Shown: positions 1 to 13,985 of the stretch, in pieces
How the letters are laid out: each line of letters begins with the position of its first letter
Numbering within the stretch: the stretch's first letter is position 1
DNA from: Aldrovandia affinis
Lineage: Eukaryota > Chordata > Actinopteri > Notacanthiformes > Halosauridae
Direction: 5' to 3'
Assembly: GCA_029706075.1 (NCBI GenBank)
Contig: JAINUG010000052.1
Coordinates: 4,963,998 to 5,027,997, forward strand
Length of the DNA stretch: 64,000 bases
Program-made: the position numbers and the translations under genes
The notes under the pieces: model-generated
The model's database searches: none
Seen by the model: the letters and a program-made list of their open reading frames with translations, nothing else
What the model was told of the DNA's origin: nothing

Positions 1-197
1 TTGTCGGGCGAGGTGTAGGGCGCCTCGGGGGCGTAGATGCGGAAGATGTCGGCCAGGCAGCAGGCCACCAGCAGCCGCACGTCCTTGTCCGGGTGCTTGA
101 GGAAGAAGTCGGACGCCAGATGCAGGGCCAGGTTGAGGTAGAGCTCCTTCTCCTCCTCCGAGTCCTGGTCCATGTCCATGAAGGTCTTCACCACCAT
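1..197 (-). CDS. pds5b: PDS5 cohesin-associated factor B, exon 3 (partial, cut by window start)
   Basis: Reading the minus strand from 197 gives [20 protein letters not shown], continuing to a segment ending [10 protein letters not shown]. This is the N-terminal HEAT-repeat start of vertebrate PDS5B, which I recognise almost residue for residue. PDS5B binds the cohesin ring in the nucleus and controls its loading, acetylation and release together with WAPL and sororin. The acceptor is ctgacag before ATG GTG GTG at 197, and it joins in frame to the exon ending at 1535. The exon runs off the left edge, so its donor and the rest of the gene are not visible. PDS5A shares this region, but the first exon and the BRCA2 neighbourhood favour PDS5B. 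Confidence 0.95.
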   Translation of the reverse strand, partial: MVVKTFMDMDQDSEEEKELYLNLALHLASDFFLKHPDKDVRLLVACCLADIFRIYAPEAPYTSPD

Positions 198-1534
198 CTG
201 TCAGGACAGGAGAGGAGAGGAGAGGAGAAGGGAGAGGAGAGGAGAGGAGAGAGAAGAGGGCCTCCGTTAATGTTTTACCCCTCTGAGCTGTCCGCTGAGG
301 GGAAGCACAGGAACTCTGGTGACCTTGTGGAACTAAGGCTGATGTTCATTTATTGGATTGATGTGTTTTCCCTTTATTTGACCAGGCAGGTCAACTGGAA
401 ACTCAATTCTTTTTGCCGTGATGACCTGGGGAATCCAAGTGGGTGGGGAATGCAAGAGATTGTGTAGCCAATCGGATGATTATGATGATTAGGTGGCCAG
501 ATGTGCAGAGTCCGTTTGGTGGGGGTTTTGATCAGCACACCAGGGTTCAGGTCTTTCGGCAGCAAATGAGCCCTAACCAAGCCCAACCCTGCTTAGATTC
601 AGAAGTTTGACATGTGAAGGGTACAGGTTGGTATGGCTGCAAGAAAATAGTCAAACAAGCTCTACTCATCATTTAGGCAGTGCTAGAGAAAAAAACTCAC
701 CATGTATAACAAAATATTTTTGTTTCCTCAGAATTTGCAACGCTGCAACTTAAAAGGTAAAGAGCCAGTCTGCTATAAGCCATACCGGTCAGAAAGGCCT
801 GCTCTTTCACTCTGCTACAGACGTTAATATCAGTAGTAACTCCCGCCAGCCGGTCTATTAATAATGGAGCTGATCAATGGAGGACCTCCAACACTGACGT
901 GACACCGGGCCCAAGCCCTTAACCTCAATTCTACAGGGGTTACTCCAGGATAACAGAGGAAAGGCTGTGTAAAATCAACTGGATAATATTGCAAATCGCG
1001 TCTCCGACACGCACTTGTTCTTAGTGTTTGATGAAAAAAAAATTGAAGAATACATCATTTAGCTTTCACCATGAAAGGACCGAGCTGAAGGAAGAAAAGC
1101 TTCCTTCAAAAGCAGTCAATTTTACGGCTGTTTTCAAGCATTTACTTTTTCAGCCTTACGGTCTCGGCTGAAACAGGCACAAATACATACGGCAACATTT
1201 AAAGGATAGCGTCACAGACAACATTAAGTTTAATGTTTTTTTCTCACCTTTACAATACTAGGAATTCACACTGAAAAAGTATGCTTTAATAAAAAGGAAA
1301 AAGGAAAGGTCTTAAATGATTCAGGAGAGCCGCATGTACGTGCTACGGATAAAAAAACGAGTTACTTAAGGGATTAGAAATATCCATTCATAGCTCGTGC
1401 ATTAGAGAGTGGGGCATTCTTGTGGAAGGTAATGGGACCTTTCTCCACTTTGAATCCTGTTAACTGTTAAGATAAAGAGCAGCATATTAAGATGATGTTA
1501 CCTTTTAATTTAAGGTGGTATGGGTTTCTCTCAC

Positions 1535-1661
1535 CTTGAGCCTGCGCACCATCTCCTCCTTAGAGATTTTGTCGGAGATCTCCTTGACCCCCGGGGGGTA
1601 GGTGATCTTTCCATCGGTGGCCCGGGTCTTGGAGTGAGCCATGCTCTCAGCTCAGTGCTCC
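1535..1661 (-). CDS. pds5b: PDS5B first coding exon (short 5' UTR plus residues 1-36)
   Basis: The start codon is at 1642-1640. It encodes [20 protein letters not shown] and then [16 protein letters not shown], 36 complete codons, followed by the donor CAAG|gtgaga at 1534. This matches the conserved vertebrate PDS5B amino terminus. The acceptor is the end of a long CT run (ctctctcag|GGAGCAC), so the exon begins at 1661 with about 19 nt of leader before the ATG. It joins in phase 0 to the exon at 1-197. The coding part is 1535-1642. Confidence 0.93.
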
Positions 1662-1698
<37 letters not shown>

Positions 1699-1791
1699 GG
1701 ACAGAGAGAGAGAGAGAAAGAGGGACAGAACACAGAGAGAGAAAGGGAGAGGGAGAGAGGGAGAAGGAGAAAACAGAGAGAGGGAGAGGGA

Positions 1792-1823
<32 letters not shown>

Positions 1824-1950
1824 GGAGAAAACAGAGAGAGGGAAAGAGAGGAAGAGAGAGAGAGAGTGAGAGAGGGAAAGACAGAACAGAGAGAATGAGA
1901 GCAAGAGGGAGAGAGAGGGAAAGACAGAACAAACAGAGAGAGAACACACA
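1662..1950. repeat. GA/CT-rich low-complexity tract
   Basis: About 290 bases are nearly pure purine on the plus strand (GAGA runs broken by AAAG, GGGA and AACA). On the minus strand this is a pyrimidine run that ends exactly at the pds5b acceptor and so acts as its polypyrimidine tract. The long open frames in both strands here come from the repeat and are not genes. Confidence 0.9.
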
Positions 1951-2320
1951 GATACGGTCACAAAACGGTCCACCTGCAATTCAACCACTTGCCTCCAGCC
2001 GGTTACTGGATTCTGATTTATGATTGGCATCTGATGGCAAAGACCACTGGTGTCCCATCTCAGATCTCAGATCTATTCTAATAACCTCTGTCCCTTGATG
2101 GATGTCAATCTATATATCTGCCGGACAATTTTCCATTAATTTATTTAATCAAGTGTCTTTACGGCGTGTAGACTGGGAACATCCTTCATCAGTGGACCCT
2201 GCAGTTCTTCCCGACTCCTCCAGGTGTCTCTCTTCCCCTCAGCAACCCACAGGAATCCAACTGTCATGCTGCTCCCACTTGAAAAGCTCAACCCTTTAAC
2301 GGCACATTGCCTTTACCCCC

Positions 2321-2700
<380 letters not shown>

Positions 2701-3512
2701 GAAAAAACAGATTTCCATCAACAACAACTTGTTTGAAAAAGAGCAATATTGTCACTTTAATATGGCAGTGGAAACAGCCCTGTGAATGGGGGACAATAAG
2801 AGCTAGCCTCCAATGGCTTGCTCGCTTCTCTCAGGCTTCTGGTAATAAGCCACAGACCCAGATAGGACAGTTCAAGATGAACTGTACCACCCCCAAAAAA
2901 ACAAGGGTGGGGTACAGGGGGGCTGGCTCCTTCCCCTCCTCCTCTGTCTGCCTTCCCTTTTTCTCTTCCCTTCCTCCCGCCTGGTTTTCCTCCTCGCTCG
3001 TTTGCTCATCCTCCGCATGGTGAAAAATGAGACTCATTCCCGCACGCTAAGGCAGAGCTCCCCCACCAGACCCGGGACTAATGTACCGCCCTCCCCCACC
3101 CCCCCAAAGACCAGAGATCATCAACATCAATTTTACATTCCCACAGCCACCGACAAGTGTGTTTGTGGAGGAAATAAAATATTACGCCACGGAGTGAAGT
3201 CGCTGGAATATTAACACGCCATTTTCTTTGAGGACTCTGAGGTACCGTATGTACGCTGGCGTACCACCACTAAGCTCCCTACTTCTTGGAAAGAAATGTA
3301 GAAATAATAATAATTTTAAACATTTTTTACACAGAGCAGCATGACTTCCTAGGTTCCCCTACAGCAGTCACGTGCAAAGCGATTGGTCCTCTGGTCGCAA
3401 ACTCTTCTGAAAGGGGTCAGGCCTCCTGGGCACTGCCCTCAGTGCTACGCGGGCTAATTTCACGGCCTTCGGTGGCCAGACTCTCTACCATCTGTGTCCC
3501 AGGCCAGGCCAG

Positions 3513-3548
3513 GAGAGGGCAGATCGCCAGGAGAGGGCAGATCGCCAG
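3513..3548 (+). repeat. Two tandem copies of an 18-bp unit
   Basis: The unit gagagggcagatcgccag occurs twice head to tail at 3513-3530 and 3531-3548. It lies inside pds5b intron 1. No function is evident. Confidence 0.8.
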
Positions 3549-6500
3549 AACACTCTGTCTGACCTCCTTTACAGCTGCCGCAGATGAAACGCAATTAAAA
3601 CCAACCGGTCTGCTCATGCAAAAAATGGCATGAAACGAATTGGACTAAGACGGGTAAACGGTGAATGAAAATGCACCCTGTCCCCCCACGCCCCCAAAAT
3701 GCTACACCTATCCCAGTTACAGCTGGAAACAACAACAAAAAATGTAGGTGGAAAAACAGGAAGGCCTGGCTGAATTTACAAACGATGGGTTAATGCCATT
3801 CTCACTCTTCTACTGGCAGAACACCGTGAGGAGAGCACACAGGGGGGAAGGGAGGGGAGGGGAGGGTTAATCAGGTTATGAATGATAAAACAGGTTGATT
3901 ATTTCCCCATTCATACGGAAGCCACATTAGCCAACTATTCCACGTAGCCCCCCGACAGTACGGTGGGCAATTAAAAGCAGCGCAACTATAAATAAGGGCC
4001 CCAGACAAGTGGCCGGCCGAGAGCTAATGAAGTATTCATTCCGGCCGTCTCCCCGCAGCACCCCGCTCCGGCGGCCCTGGGACGGCCCAGCACGCCGCGC
4101 TGAATCACAATGAGCATCCGCTAACCTGCTCCCGTACCAACCCTGCCACACAGCTCCCCAGAGAGGGAGAGGGAGGGCCAACGGTGGGGGGCGCATGACG
4201 ATGCTACACTGACCCCATCCATCAGAAGGAAAGAAAACAGCATCTATCAGCCAACGGGCCGGGGACGCTCCTACGACGGGGATGTTCCGCTATCGAACGG
4301 TGCTCCCGTCCGGTAATCCTTTAGGGCTGTCGCAACGACCGCCCGCTATACACAATAACGATTGCGATCTTCTTTATTTGAAGGGGGGGGGGGAGACGAA
4401 ATTGGATATCGAATTGCAGGCTCGCGCAAAACCTAAATATTTGGAAAAGGCGCAGAGTGATTAATGGCCGCAGTGTAATCTCCTCTCCAAAGCCTCCTCC
4501 AGTTCATTACGCTTCAAGCGGTTCCTGTCTTCTTCACTCCTCCAATCCATTCCGGAACCTCGAGCTGAGACATAACGTGCTCAACTGTCCGTGACACTCG
4601 GAAACAAACCCGACAGTATGATAATATCAGCTTTTGTTTGTTGCTTTTCTTTTTTCCTTCTCTCCTCCTGCATTTCCCCAGTTTTGAACACACAGTTGCC
4701 GCTCATAGGCCCGGTGCTGTAGGCCCGGTACCTTTGTGGCAGCGTTTCCCGCCGGATCAGGAAGGGGCACTCAGCCAGCCACCAGTTTGTTTCCTCTCTG
4801 CAACAAGCCGGCCGAGCTCCTGCAGATGCTGCGCTGGAAACCGTCCGACTGCGCAGCGCAGCCGAGGCTTGCAGGTCACGATCAGATCACTGACCGACCA
4901 CCCAGCTGACCGAAACCCTCCCTCCCTGGGCGACACTGCGGCCATCCGCTACGGAACTCCCAGCCGCAGTTGCTGCCGTCGCGGTCCGGTTTCAATCCGG
5001 CCAACAGGAACAGCGTTACCTTCGGAGGACACAACTCTTGTGGCAAGATTGCTTCCAGCATGCAGCTCAAGCAAGTTTAATCAATTTACCGCAACGCCAG
5101 ATATCCAATTAAGATTATTTATTGCAAGTTATTTGTACATGACTAACGGCAATAAATAGATTTTGCGGCAGCGCCAAGAAGCAACCGGCGACGGATGTGG
5201 TGTGAAAAATGCAGAGAACTGCAAAGTGAGAGTCCTGAACCCTGAGCACGTGCAGACCTCCGTCCAAACCACAGACATTTCAACACTCTCTTTACAGTTA
5301 TTAATAACTTTAAATTCAACTGCCTTAGTAACTGTCCAGTAGCATTAACTGGTAATGCATAAATCACCTTGGAGAAGGGTCTCTGCTATGCAAATATTCA
5401 ATACAAAAGCATAAAGGCACCCATGTTGGAAGAGGGAACTAATTTAACAACTAAGTAATTATGGTCATCGGGAGATATGGTTAATTCGTTCATTTGTCTT
5501 GTACTGACGTTTTTGGGGGTTTCATCCATGCTGAACAAGCTTTTAGGATGATGCTCAGTTTTTCCTCTGTGCGCGTTTTGCCCTTTCCTCTTGAGGGCTT
5601 TTCTGCTGCAGCGCTTCAAGCAGCACCCAGCACTGGTGAGATCTCTCCCACAGGCCCACTGCATGGCGGATGGGGCCTGCGTGGGCCTGGTGCACTTTCT
5701 CATAACGAGCGCCGAGTGTCAGTTCACTGACGTTTCTGCCGATTCTTGAGAATGGACCTTCCGTCCATACGGGACGCGATTTCACCAGCAGGTCGTTATA
5801 ACCCCCTGTATTCCGAGCACGAATATCAGGATGCGAAAAAACGTACCGTTATGTCTGAAAATTGCAGCCCGAGGAAATATTTCCAGCAATTTTACATAAA
5901 ATGTTACTTTAATCTGCCTGCAAGGGCAAAGAAAACCCACCATGATACTTCTGGAATTTCCTATGCCCTCAGTTTCCCCCTCAAAATCACCTGCAAACTT
6001 TTCAATGTCAACTTCTGGCATTATGAATATGTATGAATAACTTCAAAGGCAAAAAAGCAAGAAAGAATTATGATGCGATGTTGCTCATTTCTTTCAATTT
6101 TTCTTTCCTTCTAACCATTTAATGGGAGAATAATTATTTTTTATTTATTTTTTTACATTTCAATCATGTTCCCTATTAATCCGCTTCAAAATAATTGCGG
6201 ACGAGTCGATTGCCGGATTGCGCCGGAAGGCAATTTTGCCGTTGATGAACTGGTTGTCTCTAGGCAGTAAAAACCGACTAGGTGAAGCCAAGTTAATGTA
6301 TGCATTCAGCAGACGAGAGACACTCGTTGGCATGGTTCCTGCTGGTTAACGATGTGGAAAAATAATGGCCTTCAACAGCTTTTCACATTCATAATACCCA
6401 ACTCCTTAAAGACCACCGTCAAACCATTATAAATACAAGAGTCGCACTGCCAAAGTCTATATAAATACACGTCCAAGGTGCTTAATAATTGTATTATCAA

Positions 6501-6869
6501 TAAAATTATGTGAAGCTACATATGTAGGCCTAATGCACACACATAAAAACAAATGTAATAAACTGAAATGAAACCTGTATTCCTGAGATTCTTAGACTGA
6601 TGGATGTAAAATCACACTGTACAAAGCTTTAGGTCACTGCACACAAAGCCAAGCATTTCAGACAGTTATGGGGACTTGATCATCACCAGGCCTTACTTTA
6701 CTAGGAAGCCACATTGAGATTAAAACCTCTTTTACAAGTGAGACCCAGCCAAAAAGCCGAGCCTTATCGCTCAATGCAACAGTGTAGCTGGGGGTGGGTG
6801 GGGTACCATTCCAGGGCAGGACACACAACGTTGCTGTAGTTCAAAAACAAACTTCATTTTTTTTTATAC

Positions 6870-7112
6870 ATTTAGTTTTCCGATTTTTCGGCCCGCCGCT
6901 TGTCCTTGGAGGCAAGCCAGTTTTTCCCATTCAGGGACACCTTTCGCACTTCTCGGCGAGCCCGTGCCGGCTCACCATCCTCCTTCCCTCTGGGGTGGTC
7001 AGCCAATCGCCCCCCGCCCGACGGGGAACTCAGAGGCGGGCTGGCGCAGCCGGGTTTCAAACCGCAGCTGCAATGGGCATCTCTGACTGTTACGCCTCCC
7101 GAGGCCCCTATC
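6870..7112 (-). mobile_element. tRNA-derived SINE, family A
   Basis: Read on the minus strand, the element starts with a tRNA-like head (cctcgggaggcgtaac, then box B-like ggtttgaaaccc). Its body contains the recurring words ggctgaccacccc and aaaaactggcttgcc. The same body occurs at 24.9, 26.35, 37.4, 45.2 and 63.4 kb. It is diverged and ends in an A-rich tail near 6870. Confidence 0.75.
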
Positions 7113-8061
7113 TTAACTGACTCGTGAGTTTGTTTTGTGAAGAAAGGAGAAAACATTTGCCAGAGGATAAGGATAAGGAGCTGGATCCGACTGTGGAAAG
7201 CCTAGCATTGTACATGACACAAATAAATAAAAGCTATTTGATGTGGAATCATGAAGGTTTGCTGTCTGGCGACTGACAATTAGCGGTCTTTGACTACTAT
7301 TCAAAAATGAAAGGATAACCTTGAACTAATTAAAAACAAAAAAAATAATCTAACCTTTTGTTCCTGTATGCTAATTATTCTCCTCTTGTGTACAGTGAGT
7401 GAGAGGATCCATTGGGAGTGTGTGGGTAGCTTTAGCTCAGTCCTGAACGATACCGAAATGATCATTCATCCTGAAAAACATGCGGTCTCTTAAGCCTCTG
7501 GTAGGCAGCTCAGTGTGCTACCGGCCTGAAGAATAGCAGCGAATTAAACAGAAGTCAACATTTCAATTAAACGCACAAAATACTGTTCACAACAGTTTAA
7601 AAGTTAGCTTTAGCACCTTAAATGAGTAGACATGACTAGGCCACATTTGGCTTTAGTCACAGTAAATGTGTGTGTGTGTGCGCACATGCTTTTCTTGTTT
7701 CTTGTTGACAAGAAAAGAGATTGGCTCCCCCAGTTAAAAGCACATATCCTCCTCCAAAAGCATACTCCATAAACTCAACTCGAAACAATTGAACCTGTTT
7801 TTAAAATCTCCTAATTATTTATTTATTCTGTTTTCAGAGCATATATAATACAGCTAGCGTGTACCATTTGGCCACCAGACAGAACAAACAAGACACAAGA
7901 TAGATCACAGGTAGATCCCCCAAGACCCACTCTGGGCAGCCCTGACACACGCCCTGGCCACATGGCCGTCAGATGCATCTATTCTCATGCCTCGTTCCAC
8001 CCTCCCTTCCTTACAACACGGGGACAGCCCCACATTGACGTGCGACTTAAGGTCAGTAAAA

Positions 8062-8273
8062 GTTATATTGCGGGACGCTCTTATTCAGAGCAACTCACAT
8101 GGTTTACATTTCTTTACATACAATCCATTTACACAGCCGGAAATTTTACTGAAGCAATTCAGGTTGAGTACCTTTGCTCAAGGGTACAACGGCAGTGCCC
8201 CACCTGTGAATCGAACCTGCAACCTTAGCGTTACAAGCCCAGTTCCCTAACCACTATGCCACACTGCTGCCCA
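8062..8273 (-). mobile_element. tRNA-derived SINE, family B, with L2-type tail
   Basis: The minus strand reads gcagcagtgtggcatagtgg (box A), gcaggttcgattcaca (box B), then ggggcactgccgttgtaccc, and ends in a degraded form of the LINE tail gctctggataagagcgtc. Copies at 31.2 and 42.8 kb have the same layout. Confidence 0.8.
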
Positions 8274-9517
8274 ATGTGTCTACATTCCCTGATCCCAGAC
8301 AAGAAGATACTGGTAACAAGACAGAAATAGGCATCAGGGAATTTGTGTCTAGTTATTAGTTTCCTTCCATTCGTTTGCATCACCTCTTGAAATGCTACCT
8401 AGCTCTAGCTCCTAGTTTGTTTCATTTGACTGACTGCTGGTCTCCGTCAGCAGTCAGTCAATCACATTGACACATCCACAGTAACTGCCCTTGACTGAGG
8501 CGCACTGCAGACAGGACGAGAGAGAGAACATGACATATGACTAGTGAGGTCAAAGGTGGGTTAGATACGCGTAAGGTGGCTTAGATGTGATGTAACAGAA
8601 GTAGTTTGGTCGGTCGCCTCTGTCGAAAATAGAACACGCTGGCGCGTCAAGACTAACCAACAGGCCGAAGCATGGGGCCACAGGCTGGACCATTAACTCG
8701 GGATGAGCCTGCTGCGTTTATTTATAACCGAATCACATTTCTGCACATTCGCGAATCGTGTTGGTGTGGTTCGCCTCTTACTCCAACGTTGCGTTTCTCT
8801 GCTAGCGGGAACCCCACTGAGAAAAAAATGAATTCAATCAAAAGAAAACGAACGCTAATTGCCATTTCTCCGCCGTGTTCATTTAGGTTCATCAGCAGAC
8901 AGGACGGTGACTCGGTAGCGACTGGCTGAAGGAGCCGTTCTGCTCATCTTACGATTCACAACGTAGCGGACGCTTTCAACCAAAGCGACTTACGGAAGAG
9001 CGTTCCGGAGAACGCACGCACGTACACAAAATATATAAACGTATAATTCACAAATGTATAAGCTGCCAACTGGACGTTTTACAACCGTGAACGATTGAGA
9101 CCCGCTTCCTTCCAAACCAGAACCTGATTACCGGAATAGTCTCGAACAGTCTGACGCACGCAGACAGCCGCAGTCGCAGGGCCTGCGGCGTGCCCCTATA
9201 GAAAATGTGCGCCACCGTGCCGGCCCGCCGATCCGGAGGGGTGGGGGTAAGAGGCGGCTGATCTCTCCCATATGGCAGGGCTGGTCTCCCCGCGTTCCCA
9301 TTGAAGACCCGAGAGTCTCAGCCAGCCTCAAGTGGGGAGAGACACACTTGGCGGCACAGAGCGGCCATTGAGCCGCCGCCGCAGGGCGACGCGGGCGAGA
9401 GCGCCCCAAGATGCAGCCACCGCGCCAGGGAGTCTGGACCCGAGTCAAACGGGCAGAGAGTCAAAGACACCGCTCAAGTCCTGGCCAACTCAAGGGAAGA
9501 ATGAGAGTTTAAGAGAC

Positions 9518-9518
<1 letters not shown>

Positions 9519-9593
<75 letters not shown>

Positions 9594-9660
9594 GGAAAGA
9601 GGGAGAGAGTGAGAAAGAGAGATGAGAAGAGAGAGAGAGAAAGAGAGAAGCATGAGGAAT
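9519..9660. repeat. GA microsatellite
   Basis: (GA)n runs without a break for about 70 bases from 9519, then continues as imperfect GAGA/AAAG to about 9660. The long open frames here are repeat artefacts. Confidence 0.95.
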
Positions 9661-12600
9661 GGGGGCAGCTAAAAAGCTGTGTGAAACGGATCTGAGGCGA
9701 GGGTGCATAAGATGGGACGATCTTGCCTCTCACTTTCTCTGTTGTTAGAAAGGAATATTTTGAGAAAGAGAAAGATTTTCGTTTTTTTTTTTGTGTGTGT
9801 GTGAGAAATGCTCAAAGGAGATTTACCTCTGCAAGGCAGTGGAGGGTTTCAAACTAAACAAAAAGAGGAGAGGTGCAGAAAAAACGCGCACGATAAAAAG
9901 TTCAAACACAACACACGTTCACAGACAGGCCTTAAGGGGTTCGGACTGTAGCCGTCTTCGGACTCTATCCGCACCTCTAAAGAGTTCCAAGCTGATTTTT
10001 AATGTTATAAACCTACACATGTCTCTGAATGGAACGAATAAATCAGGACTGCTTTTTAATGCAGTCACACAGTTAGTCGGCAGCCTTCATTTCAACGATC
10101 AACAATTTCTTCAAATTGTCGCAGACGGCTGGCACAGCATTAGTATGCAGGTTTAATCTCCATCTAAGGAATGTTCTTTTAGAAAACACACCGGACGATG
10201 CGGTCCGCTACGAGAATCCCCGCTGCCGTTTCAAGCTTTGTGGATTTGCACAAAACACAAAGGCAATCTTGCCTCCATAAATGAAAGCTCTCCTTGAAAC
10301 TGGAAAGCAACTCGATAAAGCACAAATGATAGGTCTACGCAACATCTTTATACCGATTCTTCAAAAGACAAACAAAAAACATTCTGAAACTGGAAAAATA
10401 GCCTGATCTTCACCTCTCGTTAAATATCAATCAGATTATTCTTATTTTTTTTTCCTACTTTCTTGGATATCAATGAATTTACAATGTTTCATAAGAAAAC
10501 TCCCCAGCAAGACCCTTTACAAAAGCAGCAACTAGCGAGGTGACAACCCTATATTATCTGCTCTTTATGAGAGGTAGCAAAGTTTCTTTTAGATTTTTGC
10601 ACATTGGCGAATTTCTTTACAGAAGTTCAGGTACAGCATGAACAGTGTGAGGCTGCCACAACACTTTATATATGACAGATAAACTGTAGGCGTATATAAA
10701 CATAGCATAGAAGCCAAACTTAGCCTTAAAGCAAATAAACTGTGGAAAGTCTTGAGATTGGGATAATACTTGGCTTTGCAAGCAAGCAAAGTAACTTACA
10801 TTACCATGGTTTAGCATGGGCTGGACATCAATACGGTTCCTGTCAACGCTGGGAAACAAGCAAGAATGTACAATGTAGGCGTGTGGTGACACACGCAATT
10901 AAAAATAATACCACAGTTGTCAAGTATACTTATCAAAACTCAGTTATGGGAAAAAATCTACCTACGCAGAAATGAATTCACACAAGAAAGGACACAGCTC
11001 CACCCGAATGGCTGTGCACACCGGAGCCTCTCAGCACACAACCTGGCTGCAGCTGGACAGCCAAGAGGGGAGGCGCCACCACCAAGCTTCGATGTCATTG
11101 GCCAGCCCTGAAATGTAACCCCTCCCACTCTCAATTTGGTAAAGATGAGAAACAAATTCACGAAGATTGAACTGAGAAGGCAAATTGCCTAGTTTTTTGT
11201 GTGTCAAATGTAATCGCCGTCAGCAAAACCTTTACCAAAATAATTATGCAAAGCGCACAATTGTGCAATTGTGCCAAAGGCATGTAATTTAGAGAGAATA
11301 GGACAGGAGTACAGGAGTGTCATAAGAGTCAATGGATGTGCCTCACTCAGATGTGAAATTCAGTTGCGAATAAAATGAAGACTTGGCTTAATGTGGTTGT
11401 AAATAGGTAAAGTGAAGAAAAGTAGGTATTTGAAAAATAGAATCGTTCAATGTCAATATCCTCTGCAGGAATCAGAAACAGGCAGAGGAACGGTCACTGC
11501 CAAAGCAGCAGGGCGCCGGTCCCTGCTGACAGAGCAGGTTATGGGAGAGGACAGAGCCAGTAACATTTCATCATTTTTAAGAGTTTACCGTTCGAAATGT
11601 CCTCCTGCGTTTTGATTCCTCCTGCGTCTTGCCGCAATTAAAACTGCAGTTGCCATAATCAAAGCCATAACTCCACATTTTATTAGCTTTACAATGTTTA
11701 GGCTACTGCAGGCAAGTTCCCGAAATTGGGGAACGTGGGGACAGTTTAAATGTATTCTGTCATGGCGGATTTTATTAATGAACGTATTCACCTATTTTAT
11801 ACCTAACATCCAATAACCATATATTCTCTCTTAATATTTATCTTTATTTATATTATCTACTGTTACCCGCTTCAGGTAAAGGTAAGTAATCAGTCATATT
11901 ATTCTGATTAGATCATGTCTCACATACAGTAGCTGGACAAAGTAGGAGGACGCAAGTGCAGCACAATGGACAAATTAATCAAATTGGGACCAGTTCACAA
12001 AGCCTGTGTTGTACCCCTGTTTGTTAGTATACTTAATATGGCACTTTCTCCATTTCTATCATTTGACATCAATAACTCATAGCCTCCCAAACTCACAAAT
12101 GGCCTTCCAAAAGGAAGTCAGCAGCCTCTTACGAACATGCATTTTTCATGCAGCAAATGAAACCTCACTCTTTTTTGAGTCAACGGTCCTGAAAAATTCA
12201 TGGGCACTGTCATGACTGTCCGGTGTGCTGTCAAATTAGCAAATTCTCTAGAAAGTGCCCAGTATGCACTGGTCCAAGATCGATTTAATCACTGTTCTCA
12301 AAATGTTTAAAAGTCAGGATTGGGGGGTGGACAGGCTGATCTTGGATCAGTTACTTATGGGTCATTTCTCCCCGAGGGCTGTTGAACATGCACAAGACGT
12401 CTGGGACATTCTGTATATGTTGTGCTGTTAACAACATTATGTTCACTATATTTGTTCACTATGTTTCCTGAGATCTCCTGAAAATATCAATAAAGGCAGG
12501 GAATATACATTGGTAAAAAAATAAATTAAAATTTGCTCTTGGAGCAGTGTAACCCGGGGTTGTCATGACAACCATAGAACATTTATAACACAGTGTGTTT

Positions 12601-13461
12601 TGAATATCGACCTCCGAGATGGGCACAGTGCTTCTATGCAGCTCCATTCTCTTTCCAAAGACTACCCTTCAATAATAATGACAACAGAAAATGACTTTAT
12701 GCCCTAAATGTGAACCATCCCCTGGTTTTGCTTGATTCGAGCTTCGATTGAGAAACTACCGCAGCACTAGCCTTAAGCCCCACGTGAACGTACCGTAAAG
12801 CAGCACGGTGAGCATAAAGTAATTCAATCCCAAAAACTATGTTTTAAGTGAGCAGTTAAAGGTTTTTGATCAAAAGCCAAAAAAGGCAGGAAATTCAAAT
12901 TAGCATCAAAGCCGTTAATTTCACATATGCACTAACCAGGTTTTCCTGTACACGGCTTTGACACCTGCTATAGTACTGTAGCTATGTTGGTCTACTGTAC
13001 TTCAAAGAACATGCAAGCTACTCACCACTGGGCACGGGCAGGCAGGTGGCTAAGGATTCAAATCTTCTCTCAAAAAGCCTAATTCACACTCTTCAGAGGA
13101 AAACCGGCAAAACCCTAATAAATCGTCGCACACGTTGGAACTCAGCCTGCGGAATGTTCGAGAACATCCCAAGTATGCCTGTGGCTGTGCTCCAAGCGAG
13201 AAAAGTGTTCCCTGCAAAGGAAACTTTGAAGGGCCGGAAGTTGGAAACGGCCACTTTAAAGTGCATTCATTCCACAGTGAACAAAAGATGGCCCCTTCGA
13301 AGGGTCTTTCAGAAGTCAACAACGAAAGGATACTTTCCAGGAAGTCCCAGAGGGTATTGCGACAGTGACAGCAAAACTTGCCAAACCATTTTGATAAAGT
13401 TTCAATGGTTTATGCCATATAGCTGTATGAAGGGCCAAGTATTCATAATGCCTTCCTGGGT

Positions 13462-13985
13462 ACACAGGTAACTGGCAAAATAAATGTAAACACCCACATA
13501 TAGTGTCTTAATAGGGCGTTGGGCCACCACGAGCTGCCAGAGCAACTTCAATGCACCATGCCATAGATTCTGATTCTGATAGAGTCTGGAAATCTACTGG
13601 AGGGATGCAATGCCATTCTTCAATGCAATTCCATCATTTTGTTTTCTTGACGGTGATGGAAAATGTGGTCTCAGGCGCCACTCCAGAATCTCCCATAAAT
13701 GTTCATTTGGGTTGAGATCTGGTGACTCAGACAGCCTTGGGATATGGTTTACATAATTGTCATGCTTATTAAACCATCTAGTGCCCTGTGGATGGGCATT
13801 GTCATTCTGGAAGAAACCACTCCAATCAGGATAGAAATGCTTCACCATAGAATTAAGGTGACCACTCAGAATGACTTTGTATTTATGGGTGTTTACCTTG
13901 CCCTCTAAGAGGTTGAGTTGATCTAAACCATGCCAGGAAAATGCACCACACACCATAACAGAGCCACCAGAAGTCACTCTTCATT
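13462..13985 (-). mobile_element. Tc1/mariner transposon fragment, transposase C-terminal part
   Basis: The minus strand from 13977 encodes 127 residues with the second catalytic Asp region (QNDNAHPQ) and the ESPDLNPNEHLWEIL block around the third acidic residue, both typical of the Tc1 DDE transposase. The amino-terminal DNA-binding part and first catalytic region are missing, so this is a 5'-truncated dead copy. Terminal sequence follows near 13462-13530 (caggtaactggcaaaataaa). Confidence 0.85.

Noticed and set aside
1520-2030. Long Arg/Glu-rich and Ser/Leu-rich open frames on both strands
   Set aside because: They are translations of the GA/CT microsatellite; only the 108-nt pds5b exon inside is coding.
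4638-5159. 173-codon plus-strand frame
   Set aside because: No similarity I recognise, Ser/Pro/Arg-rich composition typical of chance frames in GC-rich DNA, and overlapping open frames on the minus strand.
9120-9460. GC-rich patch as the pds5b promoter
   Set aside because: No convincing donor or core motif was found on the minus strand. The 20.1-20.4 kb region has better signals, though the patch remains an alternative.
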